From NCBI GenBank assembly GCA_963556195.1, contig OY744523.1:74534945-74598944 (forward strand): a stretch of 64,000 nt of DNA, given 5' to 3'. Shown in pieces: positions 1 through 10,209 of the stretch (the first letter of the stretch is position 1; the number at the start of each line of letters is the position of its first letter). The notes beneath the pieces are model-generated. The model saw nothing but the letters and a program-made list of their open reading frames with translations. It searched no databases and was not told where the DNA came from. Source of the stretch: Sepiola atlantica (Eukaryota; Mollusca; Cephalopoda; Sepiida; Sepiolidae). The translations under genes and the position numbers were made by a program.

Positions 1-777
1 CTTCATGTCTTCGCGTTGACTAAAAACTATCAAAATACATGCCCCCATTTTCATAGGCGAGGAGCATTTATTAGTAACGCGAATTAACCCCTATCTTTCT
101 CCATAGATGATTTTATAGGTTCATAACTTGATAATCATATGACACAAAAATATAAAATCATTAAAAGAATAATGAAGAACTTCAGGCAGAATACATTTAT
201 GACTTAAAACTTCAAATAATTAACACTCAATCATTCGTATAAATTCGTATAAATTCGCATAAATTCGCATAAATTCTGTCATAGAATAAAATATGTTTTA
301 AAAAGCAAAGAATATGACAGAAACTTTAGACAAAACATGTATACCATATTTGTAGTGTGTGTTGATGTAACTGAAAACAAATCTCCATACTAAGATACAA
401 ACACAACTTTTCCCGAAACACATTTTACGAGAAGTCTAAAAGTGATATTAATGTTTTCTTACTTTTCTTTTTGATGGTGATGGAGTTTTTAATTTAATTT
501 AATTTATATTTATATTTAATTTATATGATAGTAATTCTATTAATACCAGATTCTGGTATGGAGATTTTCATTAATAACCGGGCATAGCCGGATATGCCTG
601 CTAGCAGGTAATATTTAGGTGAATGATATACAAATCCTACACTATTATACTTGAATTATTAAAATATTTATGTTATGGTATATTTATGGTATTATTCTAT
701 CAAAAGTCACACAAATGCGTTTCGTATTTATTGTGATATATTAGTGAACACATCTACATGAATCAGATTTAAATATA
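1..777. other. AT-rich DNA, no gene seen
   Basis: Unique-looking AT-rich sequence. It has short direct repeats of an ataaattcg(t/c)-type decamer at about 240-275 and runs of A and T. I see no coding sequence, RNA gene or element boundary before the mariner-type element at 778. Confidence 0.6.
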
Positions 778-1323
778 CAGGGTGATTCATAAGTCACTTA
801 GCTATTTAGTTTTTATATTCTAAAGTTAAAAAATATGGTAATACAAAACAGAAAGTTTATTTAACAAATTCATGTATGGGAGTTTAAACTTACAGCAAAT
901 GTTCAAAATTTCCACCTTCGTTCTGCATGCATAGCTCCATTCATTTTGCAAGGAATTTACGACTCTTTGTAGCATATTTGATTGGTTAATTTTAACAAAC
1001 TCGGCAGTGATTTTTGATTTGAGGTCGTCATTGCCTTTCAACAAGTGTGGGAGATTCATCAAATTTGGCCATATGAATAACAATAAAAATTCGCTCTTCA
1101 ATTGTAAATGACATACTGCCCGAAAAAAAGCACATATGATGATTTACACAAATTTAAATAAATAAAAATAAATATATATAGAAACAAATATATAAACGAA
1201 CAAATTTAAAATCACAAATAACAGTAATTAAGGAGTAAGATAACAATCATCAAAAGTTCATCGTATGTTTGTGCTTCATATGGTAATCATTTTAAATAGC
1301 TAAGTGACTTATGAATCACGCTG
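778..1323 (-). mobile_element. Deleted mariner/Tc1-type DNA transposon
   Basis: A 546-bp element bounded by 30-bp terminal inverted repeats (778-807 and 1294-1323) that differ at one base. Both ends begin CAG(G/C)GTGATTC and are flanked by TA, the target duplication of the mariner/Tc1 superfamily. Only the 3' part of a transposase remains inside, on the - strand. The 5' coding part, including most of the catalytic domain, is missing, so this is a non-autonomous deletion derivative. The near-identity of the inverted repeats suggests it moved after the internal deletion, by transposase supplied elsewhere. Confidence 0.8.
826..1101 (-). pseudogene. Transposase C-terminal fragment (mariner-like)
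   Basis: The 91-residue reading frame resembles the end of mariner-family transposases: a basic stretch (LKSKITAEF), then NMLQRVVNSLQ followed by a Cys-containing tail. This matches the common pattern in which a helix beginning 'MLQRV' precedes a CIE.NGGHIEHL-like end. The catalytic aspartates lie upstream and are absent. It lies wholly inside the inverted repeats of the 778-1323 element, which supports the assignment. The family placement comes from remembered patterns, not a search. Confidence 0.6.
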
Positions 1324-1325
1324 TA

Positions 1326-2594
1326 TATTTCGGTTTTGGTTTGGTTTTATTTATGGCTTATCAACCCTTTTTAGATTATTTAATGCTGAAACATAAACCG
1401 ATTGTTAAACACAATTCCATCCATAGATCTCCGTATATATCTCCCCCAACAATTTTATTGCATATGTGAACACAATAAACTCGATATGATTTGAACGATT
1501 TCATAGTCTTTCACGGTAATGGAACTCTCAACCAATATAGATTTGAAACCTTTTTATAATTCTAAAAATATATCTTTCTGATACATTTGTTTACCGCATT
1601 TTCGTTATCAATATATCAATATATCAATATTTACGGCCCGCATATGTTTAATGAAATAAAATAAAAGCTGATATTATTTTCTTGCACATACGTTTGCTTA
1701 TCAATTAATAATAAAGATTATATATCTGCTTGTCTGAAGCCGAAACTATACTATGTAAGACTATTGTACGTAGTATGAGATTGTGTAGTATTTTTCTATT
1801 CGATTATGAATATAGGAACTTTTATAATTATTAAAAGATATACCTGTATTATTAATAAGACAGGCACATTTTCAAATACGGCAAAAACATTTTCTAAATG
1901 ATTAATTTCTACAGAAACAAGGGACCTTGTGTGAATTATTTTTCCGTACCATGTCATATAAATAATTCCCACAAAGAGATTGCAGTACCATGAGGAATCG
2001 AAAAAGACCCAAGGAACTTCATTCCGATAATGAATAAGATAAAAACAAATTTCAATATTAATTTGTAATCATGTCTTAATTGATCTTGTCATTTCAAAGT
2101 TCTAATTAAACTTTACTCATTTTTTGGTTTCAATGACGCAATGCGAATGATAACATATCTCTTTGATGTAAAACCGAAAAAAAAACAAAGAACAAATAAT
2201 ACAGAAAAAAAACATGAGGGTTAAAAATAAAATCAATTAACATTTCACTTCGTACGCATTTTACAAATGTTCTATTTCGATGACGAAATCACTTTCGTTT
2301 AAAAACGTTTATACGACAAAAGTACGAAGGCATAGATAAGAAACCAGAAATTCGTTTTTATTGTTCAAACCAAAGTATTTTCAACTAATGGTTTAGGAAC
2401 ATTACTTCGTTTACAGAGGCTTTCATGAAACATTGGTGAATGAACAATGATAATTTGATATACTCTCAAATGGAGTATATTTCAATTTCTTCCAAGTTTT
2501 GCTTTTTAAATGTTATAATCATACACATCTAAAAAATAACGATACACATATATAATTATTATATTAGAATACATATTAAGGAATACAAATTTAA
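1326..2594. other. AT-rich DNA, no gene seen
   Basis: AT-rich sequence with short A and T runs and no open frame of note. A small direct repeat, atcaatat, occurs three times near 1608-1630. I see nothing else in it. Confidence 0.55.
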
Positions 2595-2609
2595 ATGAAC
2601 TCAAATAAG

Positions 2610-3230
2610 TGCAACAAACAATGTAAAACAACAATTAGAATATGTGTACACGTATATACTGTTCGAATTATTGTCCAAGGCGACTTTAATCCTGGATATG
2701 GAAGGCATTGTGACTATATCTCCATCAGGCTATTCATGGCGCATATTTTACTGGGTCCTGTGGCGACCACGACTTGACACTGGGATAAGAAACTCCTCGA
2801 AAGTAAGATTTAAATTCCCGTTTATGATATTTACGCAAAAATCGGGTCCGCTCGCATCTTTCGCTGCTCAAGTGAGAGAAAGGTAAATATTCAAAGTTAA
2901 GCAGCCATGATGCATTCAGTGCCGCCTAGAACTATTCGGACGTCTGTAGGATGACCACGGCTACTAGCAGTTTGTTCCACGGAGCAGCGACCCGCACCGA
3001 AAATTTAAGCCGTCTGACGAGTCAACCGAAATTGTCTCAGGTACAGCTTTGCTGAACTTTCAAGAAGCCTTCTCTGCAGAACGAGTTTAAAGAAGAGGTC
3101 ATGAGGCATCTTGTAATTGCCGCGCACGATGTGAAACGTGGGGATGATTTCTGTCCTAATTCTAATTCTATGCACTTGGCCACACGGCCAAGTGCATAGA
3201 ATTAGAATTAGGACAGAAATCTTCAACAAT
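2610..3230. other. GC-richer island, probable dispersed repeat
   Basis: About 600 bases with clearly higher GC than either side. It carries short overlapping open frames on both strands that look like chance frames. It ends in the perfect hairpin at 3147-3220. The composition step suggests an inserted element, but I found no terminal repeats or coding homology, so the family is unknown. Confidence 0.3.
3147..3220. repeat. Perfect 35-bp inverted repeat with 4-nt loop
   Basis: Arms 3147-3181 and 3186-3220 are exact reverse complements separated by the loop acac. The arms end in GGCC next to the loop. Such a long perfect foldback would make a stable hairpin as RNA or single-stranded DNA. Nothing downstream marks it as a terminator or known RNA gene. 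Confidence 0.9.
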
Positions 3231-5000
3231 ATTAAGTGGAAGAATGATTATTACTTTCACTTCATTAGAAATTTGTCAAATTCTGGATGTTAGTAACTTC
3301 ATTAAAATATATTTCATTTGTTTTTAAATGTAATATATATTAAGCACTACATTGTCAAAGAAATCATCAATGAAAAAGTTATAAGAGTTATAAAATCTTT
3401 GAAAAATATCAACATCTTTAGATGGTAATTGACTAAAGTTCGCAAAGTTCTAAAATCTACATGTACTATTTTTAAATACTGATGGACTTATATTTTCAAC
3501 AAGGTGCATACAAATTCGAATAATCGATTGAACTTTAGTAAACTTTTAAATTACACGGTTAATATAATATTAAGAAATACTAAATTAAAAAATAAATGAC
3601 AAACACGTGACGATAAAACTTAACAAATTCTTGGGGTGTGAAAAATATCTAAAACTATAAACCTTACCTACTTAATTTTTTTGTGTTATAAACAGTAACA
3701 AAATAAAACTTTAAAAAGAACAATTTGACTGTTTGTAAATTAATTAGCACTCACACGCTTAAAATACCATTTAAAAATGTATTTCTGAATATATTTCCAA
3801 TTATAAAATGTAGGTGACAAATATTGTGAATATGAAGGATGTGGAAGAACTTCCAGATGTAACGATCTACTTAGTTCTTCGTATTGCTTGTTGAAATAAT
3901 GTTACATGTTATAAAACTTTGTTTTCAGTTGTCAAGCGAATTCTCACAATACAAAAGGCATCACTAATTAGCTTGATATCTTTACTAGGCAGTTAAACAT
4001 CAGAAGGGTTTTAGCCTAATTATCTTGTGCTTTAGCGGATATCCAATTGTCTCATTCAAATGTATCATTCAGAATTCGTCGTCTATCAAGTGGATCGTAC
4101 TCACAAGACAACATATTGTAGATGAATCAAGCATTACAAGAAAGCTGAGATAAAAACAAAGAAGACTCAAGTGAAGGAATGGTCCCAACCTTAACAAATG
4201 AAGACCCTATAACTTAAGTCCTGAGTTTGGTTGTAGAAGACCCTTAGATTTCGATTGATGCAGTAATGCTGATTTCAAACGTTTCAGCATGTTCAATTTT
4301 GCATCAACTTTTTGCTCTAAATACACTTTCTGACCGCTTGCTTTCCCAAAACGTTACGGGAAGATAGCTGGCTCAAAAGACATACATTTTCCTGAACCTT
4401 TTAAGAACGATTGTAGTTCATAAATATTTTATTATATCAATCATAATTTGAGAGAATTTATAAATACGATTCAGAGAACTAACTCCAATTAAAACAATGG
4501 CTTTAGATGGATTTTGGTAGATCACTTAAATTGAAGGCATAATATTGATAGATGTTCTTGCTTGACAAAGAAAAATTACACGGGCATATGATGAAACTGA
4601 TTCAAAGAAAAATGCATTAATTAAGAAAATGAAAATAAATGAATAGTGGAATTATTTTTAATGAGGACAACGTTCAAGCACATTCTTCAATAATTTATTT
4701 GGGATACATTACCTCATTAACACTATAATCCTAATCTTATTCTTTCAGGTATACGACTCGAAAACATTGATGAGGAAAAAACTGGTGTTTCTCTGTGATG
4801 CACAACAAAAATCATGAACTCTACATAGAAACAATAGTGAAGTAAAAACACTGTTCGTATTTGATTTTGGCGTAAGTGAAGCATATGTTTCTAAATATAT
4901 GACGTCGCTGTTTTAATTAGATTAGAACATTATTTTTGTATATAATTGGTATGATTTTTATGATAATTCCCACTAATTCGAAGTAGACCGTTTAGGCTTC
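3231..5000. other. AT-rich DNA, no gene seen
   Basis: AT-rich sequence without a reading frame, RNA gene or element end that I can support. Confidence 0.55.
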
Positions 5001-5003
5001 AAC

Positions 5004-5005
<2 letters not shown>

Positions 5006-5077
<72 letters not shown>
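5006..5077. repeat. (TA)n microsatellite
   Basis: About 36 uninterrupted TA units that abut the 5' LTR of the Gypsy-like element. A second TA array abuts its 3' LTR. Confidence 0.95.
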
Positions 5078-5080
<3 letters not shown>

Positions 5081-5373
5081 CAATAAAGAGGAACACTCAC
5101 CATCAGGAAAAAGAATAAGGTGCTTTGCATGTCGTATGCAGATTTAAAAAGGGCTTCTCTTCATAGGTACAGGTGTTTATGGTGGTCTGATTTGCATATG
5201 TGGATATCAGGTGATATAAATGAAGAGCGCAGCTTGGAAGGAGAAGATGCGATTTGGATTGGAGAGAGAAAGGCAGAGAGAAAGTTGGTTGCACGAAATT
5301 CTTTTGGAAATTGAATTACAGTCAATACTTTAAAAAAAAATTCTTTTATTTTTTCTGGTACAGTTATTTAACA
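5076..5373 (+). repeat. 5' LTR of Gypsy-like element
   Basis: It shares its start (ACAATAAAG then AACACTCACCA) and its last ~150 bases with the 3' LTR at 9021-9190. It is about 125 bases longer because of a segment at roughly 5105-5225 with no counterpart in the 3' copy. The first bases are eroded into the TA repeat. The end is set by TTATTTAACA at 5364-5373. gag starts only 17 bases later, leaving an unusually short leader for a primer-binding site. Confidence 0.8.
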
Positions 5374-5390
5374 AGCTATCGCAGCTTAAA

Positions 5391-6131
5391 ATGGACAGCC
5401 GTTTTGACCTAAAGATAATTCCTGAGTTTGATGGCACTGGGGCAGTAGTTGAATGGATTGAGAAGGTGGAATTAGTGTGTGACTTATCTGGAGTAAGCGG
5501 CTTGATAATGTCATCCCACTTCGGCTAACTGGGGGAGCATTCGCAGTTTACTAGCATCTAACTGAAGAAGAAAAATCCGATGCAGCACGAATTAATGGAG
5601 CTCTATTCACTGCCTTTGCCGATGACAGATTTACATCGTATGAGAAGTTCGAGGCACGTGTATTGCGTCCGGGTGAGACTGTAGACGTGTAGTAGGCAGA
5701 TCTGCGGAAACTGTCAGTGCTATTTGGAGGAATACCAGATAATGTGCTGAGGTGTGTCTGTACGGGGGCTTCCCAACCATGTGAAAATGCTGTTGCGGTC
5801 CTCCTCTATGGTGGACGATATGACTTTAGAAGAGCTGTTCGCTCGAGCTCGAGCATTGATGAAAGACAATGCTGAAGTGGGGGAACCAGTTGTGGCTGCG
5901 ACACAGCCTACCCGAATCACTCAACCACCTGTGGGCATGGGGCAATCTGATTATACATGTTACAAATGCAACGGCACTAATCATTTTGCAAGAGACTGCA
6001 TGCAATGGAGGCAGCCTACCCGTCAACGATGTTATCGGTGCATCAAAACTGGTCATCTGGTAAGAGATTGTCCGGAAAACGAAGGTGTGGACAAGACATC
6101 AGCGCCGGTCTATACCCCAGTCAGAATGTGA
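5391..6131 (+). pseudogene. gag of Gypsy-like element (broken)
   Basis: Starts at the first ATG after the LTR. The capsid-like part is interrupted by a frameshift near 5500, an in-frame stop at 5552, two adjacent stops at 5690-5695 and another frameshift near 5755. The C-terminal part is open from 5754 and carries two CCHC zinc knuckles of the form C-X2-C-X4-H-X4-[15 protein letters not shown] and [14 protein letters not shown], at about 5958-6073. These bind the element's RNA in intact relatives. The stop at 6129-6131 ends gag and protease follows in another frame. Confidence 0.85.
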
Positions 6132-6517
6132 ACTCGGCGCTACCTGTCATTACAATCTATGTTGATGATGCACCATGCTTGGCTCTCCTTGACACTGGGT
6201 GATCGCGTTCTATCTTGAGTGCAAAGCTATAGCGGTCTTGGCCAAAGCAGAAGATGGTGGTAACTACATTGACCGGCGCTACGCAGGCCTGCTGCGGAAA
6301 TGGCACTATTAGGATTCATACAGAGACTGGTACCGTTGCCACAATTAACGTGCTTATTATGCAAGGCAAACCTCTTGATTTAAATATGTTACTTTGCATT
6401 AACGCCATTAAGGCACTGTGTGGCGTTCGTATCACACAATCTGGAATTGGGGAGGCACAACCCATCTGTGCAGCACTTTGTATTAACGAAGCTGATTTTG
6501 TTGCCAAATTTGATTAA
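6132..6517 (+). pseudogene. Retroelement aspartic protease (broken)
   Basis: The frame running to 6202 ends in LALLDTG followed directly by a stop. DTG is the catalytic triplet of retropepsins, which cut the Gag-Pol polyprotein. The remainder continues in another frame at 6254-6517 and includes LNMLLCINAIKALCGVRI, which resembles the usual 'LLGM.AI..LGGV.I' end of Gypsy proteases. At least one stop and one frame change separate the halves, so the enzyme is dead. Confidence 0.75.
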
Positions 6518-6519
6518 CG

Positions 6520-7227
6520 GAAGAAAGTGTGGGTTGTAGCATGGAAATGGTCAGCGGGTTATGCACCAGAGAAACTGGAAACTCAGATTTCTGAATATCC
6601 AATGTCTAATTAATTAAGAAAAGATCATGAATGCGAGTGGCAGACCTGGATAAACAACGGTTGGTTGTTGGCATATAACCAGGAGGAGTTTGACCCACCC
6701 AAGGGACTAATACTACTGATGGCTGTGCTACAGGCCAATAAAAATAAGGTGCGTCCTGTGATGGATTATCGTGAATTAAATACCTATGTTGATGCATTCA
6801 CAGGCAATGCAGATGTTTGCGCAGAGAAAATGCGAGAATGGAAACAGCAAGGAACGAATGTATCTATTCTGGACCTCAGGAAGGCGTACCTACAGATCCA
6901 TGTTGAGAGATCTCTCTGGCCGTACCAGACAGTCATATTTAAAGGACAAAGATATTGTCTAGGTTTGTATTTGGCTTAAATGTGGCACCTCTTATAATGC
7001 GGGCTGTGCGTGAGGATGTATCAGCCCATGATGAGAAGATAAGGAGAGCAACGTCGGCGTATATTGATGACATATATATTAATGAGGATGTGGCGTCGGC
7101 AGAATCCGTAAGGAAGCATCTGGACCTGTACGGACTTACTAGTAAGGACCCAGAAAAACTGAAAACTGGTGCACAAGTGCTGGGATTAGAAATTTGGGCA
7201 GAGCATGGCCAACTGCGATGGTGGTGA
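6520..7227 (+). pseudogene. Gypsy-type reverse transcriptase (broken)
   Basis: Two overlapping frames cover the RT domain. The first (6665-6979) has the entry motif VRPVMDYRELN and SILDLRKAYLQI, whose Asp is the first catalytic residue. The second (6955-7227) has FGLNVAPLIM and the YIDDI box near 7060-7075, which supplies the other two catalytic aspartates. A short deletion near 6962 removes residues between the usual 'YCLTRLGFGLN' elements and shifts the frame. Intact relatives copy the element RNA into DNA. Confidence 0.88.
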
Positions 7228-7780
7228 GGAACCAGTACTGTGGATGCGCCGAGAACTATGACACGAAGATGTATCTTCTCCGTGTGTGGCTTCGAGTGAC
7301 AGCAAGCTTTATTAAACGTTACGCTACAACTGTTACACAGAACTGGGATGACAAGATTAGCGATACTCCGCTGGAGTGCATGATAACAGATACACTTGTC
7401 CGTGTACAGCAATCAGATCCCGTCCGAGGAAAATGGTGCGTGGCCACAAAGGAACTGAATGTATGGGTGGACGCAAACTCGCTTGATGTGGGCGTAGCTC
7501 TTGACGCCAGTGGAGCCATCATCGAGGATGCAAGCTGGTTGCGACAAACAAATGATATCCAACATATAAACGTGGCAGAGCTGGATGCCGTACTAAAAGG
7601 ACTAAACCTTGCACTCAAATGGATGCCAATGTGTTACACATAAAAACAGACTGTGTGTGTGTGTACCACTAGGTGACGAATGCGCTCACGGGAAAGACTC
7701 GATTGAGCACAAAGGCCGCAAGTGAGATGCTCATAAAGCACGATTATCTCACTTGTGAAAGAGTACGACATTTCGGTTGT
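7228..7780 (+). pseudogene. RNase H domain of Gypsy-like pol (broken)
   Basis: The frame at 7194-7643 includes the connection region (CMITDTLVRVQQSDPVRGKW) and then the RNase H core: WVDANSLDVG with the first catalytic Asp, NVAELDAVLKGLNLAL with the catalytic Glu, and IKTDC just after 7643 with the next Asp. A stop near 7643 separates the last part, which continues with VTNALTGKTRLSTKAASEML. RNase H degrades the RNA strand during reverse transcription. Confidence 0.78.
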
Positions 7781-8637
7781 ATAGCACTAGTAAAATCTGG
7801 CCAGAATCGAGCAGAGTCCCTGACGAGAGTTCTACAGCAGTGGCTCAATGATGTAAAGAGAGAGATTGAACCAACACAGCCAGTGTGTGCTTTTGCCACA
7901 GGAAAACTGAACCCAACACAACTGAACGAAATTGATCGACATAGTGGACATCCTGGAATCAGGCGAACATTATATTTTGTGCGTAGAATCGACCCGTCTG
8001 TGTCTAAAGCGGCAGTAAAGGCAGTTATTCGGAATTGTGAGGAATGTCAGACAATAGACGCAGCTCCAGTTCAATGGAAATAGGGAGGGCTCAGTGTGCA
8101 GGACGTATGGAACCGGCTAGGCATGGACATCACACACTACAATGGTTGCCATTTTTTGACACTGATCGATTGTGGACCCACGCGGTTTTCAATATGGCGG
8201 CCACTACAACGGCAAGACACTGCACATGCTGTCCGGCAATTAGAATCAGTGTTTTTTAATGTGCCCCCCAGCCGAGATTCTGGCTGATAATGACACTGCC
8301 TTCTGCAGTCAACAGTTCAGCCAGTTCATGAACGAGTGAGGTGTAAACTTCCGACCACGTTGTGCATACAGGCCATCAGGAAATGGTATTATAGAAAGGG
8401 TTCATAGGACAGTGAAGAGGATTGCTGCACGAAAGAGCTGTCCTGTTATGGAGGCTGTGTATTGGTACAACGTTACCCCCAAGGATGATGTGTCCGCATC
8501 ATCAGCACCTGCCAATTGGTTGTGCTCATACCAGATCAGAGTGAAAGGAGTCAATGTTGTGCCACATCCGAATCACCATGGGATCTATGTACTTTATAAA
8601 GAGGGGGACACAGTTTGGGTGAAAAATCTACAATGAC
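7781..8637 (+). pseudogene. Integrase with HHCC and DDE domains (broken)
   Basis: The N-terminal zinc domain is open to 8083: HSGHPGIRRTL and then NCEECQ give the H-H-C-C ligands. The catalytic core follows in shifted frames: GMDITHYNG near 8120-8146 (first Asp), LADNDTAFCSQ near 8281-8312 (second Asp) and GNGIIERVHR near 8379-8408 (Glu). Frameshifts near 8085 and 8270 and a stop in the segment ending near 8340 break the gene. Integrase inserts the cDNA copy into the host chromosome. Confidence 0.82.
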
Positions 8638-9008
8638 GTTGCACGTCGAAATTCAGACCAGGACGTGTCACTGGAGTGATAAGTCCACAGTCGGTGGTCG
8701 TCAATGGCACGCCTCGACATGTAGGAGATGTTCGCCTACGTCTCAGTTTAGCACCGGTAGTGGACAACAATGATGACACATCATCAGAGAGTACTGAATG
8801 GAGAGAACCAGATCCCGATACAAGTAGTAGTGGTTCTGCATCTGAAAGCAAGGGAGGGGACAGTCGTTCCTTGGTTGAGCTGCCTTATTCCATTGCAAAT
8901 TCAGGTCCTGGTACATCTGATGTGAGAGAGAAAGAAATAACTGTCCCACTACGGAGAAGTACTAGGATAAAGCGACGAGCCACCATCTGTCACTTGTGTG
9001 ATCATACA
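8638..9008 (+). pseudogene. Integrase C-terminal tail
   Basis: Open from about 8676 with a basic region that includes RRSTRIKRRATICHL near the end. Many Gypsy and other pol polyproteins close with a similar 'RRSTRxRRxP' motif. A Ser/Asp/Glu-rich low-complexity linker precedes it. It ends where the polypurine tract begins. Confidence 0.6.
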
Positions 9009-9020
9009 AGCAGGGGGGAG
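9009..9020 (+). other. Polypurine tract of Gypsy-like element
   Basis: AGCAGGGGGGAG lies immediately 5' of the 3' LTR start TGTGACAATA, the position from which plus-strand DNA synthesis is primed in LTR retroelements. Confidence 0.8.
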
Positions 9021-9190
9021 TGTGACAATAAAGAAGAACACTCACCAGACAGATGGGAACGAGGAGAAGCGATTTTGATTGGCGAGAGAAAGGCAAAGAG
9101 AAAGTGGGTTGCACGAAATTCGGCTGGAAATTGAATAACAGTCAAAAAATTGTTTTTTTCTTTTATTTTTTCTGGCGCAGTTATTTAACA
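9021..9190 (+). repeat. 3' LTR of Gypsy-like element
   Basis: Begins TGTGACAATAAAG and ends TTATTTAACA, then runs into another TA-rich array. It is 170 bases long and matches the two ends of the 5' LTR but lacks the 5105-5225 segment. The two LTRs also differ at many single positions, so the insertion is old. Confidence 0.85.
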
Positions 9191-9191
9191 A

Positions 9192-9199
9192 TATATACC

Positions 9200-9262
<63 letters not shown>

Positions 9263-9273
9263 ATATATATGTA

Positions 9274-9306
<33 letters not shown>

Positions 9307-9346
9307 GTATATATATATGCATATATATACGTATATATATATATAT
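9192..9346. repeat. (TA)n microsatellite with ATAC/ATGT variants
   Basis: A TA-rich array interrupted by TG and AC units. It is the downstream partner of the array at 5006-5077 in which the retroelement sits. Confidence 0.93.
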
Positions 9347-9612
9347 TAAGGTTTTACTGACCTCGCGCGATAGTCATCCGACGTAAACAATGTTCAACTT
9401 ATGACGGAACATGCATTAAAGCTAATATTTTGACGGCTGTATTAATACTATTCACTAGCGTGCCCAGCGTAAATTGGGAGCGACAAATAATTATGAACAT
9501 CTTTATCTCTATACGTATACATTTCATACTTCCGAAATCGTCAGTCTAGAGATAATTATTGAAACCGGTCGCAGGATTTGAAACCCCGGAACAAAAGTCA
9601 GATTTTAAACTC

Positions 9613-9657
<45 letters not shown>

Positions 9658-9733
9658 ATTAGGAAACTTCATTTCATGAAGCATCTTTTGAAAGTTAATA
9701 TAAATATAGAGGCAAAAATGCCTTACAAAACCC

Positions 9734-9802
<69 letters not shown>

Positions 9803-10209
9803 GCTGGTCCTGTTTGTACTACAAAGAGATTATTTGAGAATTATGGGATGTTTAATCACTGGACATGAAAACTGACTGACCAGGGAATATATTAGATGAA
9901 GTGATTATAACTGCCGTAGAATTTCGAGTGTCTCTCCTTCTTAGCATGTGGCTCTGCTTTTTCAAGTGTAGAAATTCAATTCTAGATGGTCAAATCTCAA
10001 GCCAGATATCTTTCCCGTCACATGTCCCTCGTTTGTAACTTGCATGCATTGCATTATTAATGAACATAATATGCATCGCAATGCATGTTAACACTACACT
10101 TAGCTGGCACACATTGAGGTTATTTTTTATTAGAGTTCAAAAATGAAGTTCTGACAGGTTTCAAAAGGAGAACCCAATCCCCCAAATTGGGGTCGATCCA
10201 TATAATGGT
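9347..10209. other. AT-rich DNA with two TA arrays
   Basis: Contains (AT)n at 9618-9652 and 9739-9797. I see no gene. A weak tRNA B-box-like stretch near 9568-9590 (ggatttgaaacccc) might be a decayed SINE but is not convincing. Confidence 0.5.

Larger units (their letters stand above)
5076..9190 (+). mobile_element. Ty3/Gypsy-like LTR retrotransposon, decayed
   Basis: About 4.1 kb bounded by two related LTRs that begin TG(TG)ACAATAAAG and end TTATTTAACA. Between them, in order, are gag with two zinc knuckles, aspartic protease, reverse transcriptase, RNase H, integrase with zinc-binding and DDE domains, and a polypurine tract. The order RT-RNase H-integrase is that of Ty3/Gypsy and unlike Ty1/Copia. 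No envelope-like frame is seen. Several stops and frameshifts interrupt the coding region, so it cannot be autonomous. It lies directly in a TA microsatellite, so a target duplication cannot be told from the repeat. Confidence 0.88.

Noticed and set aside
2880..2990. Possible second 5S rRNA-like sequence (agttaagcagcc ... ggatgacc)
   Set aside because: Only scattered short words match and the spacing is wrong, unlike the full-length match at 19189.
6939..7412. 157-residue - strand frame
   Set aside because: Antisense of the RT and connection region of the Gypsy-like element. The + strand frame carries the conserved motifs.
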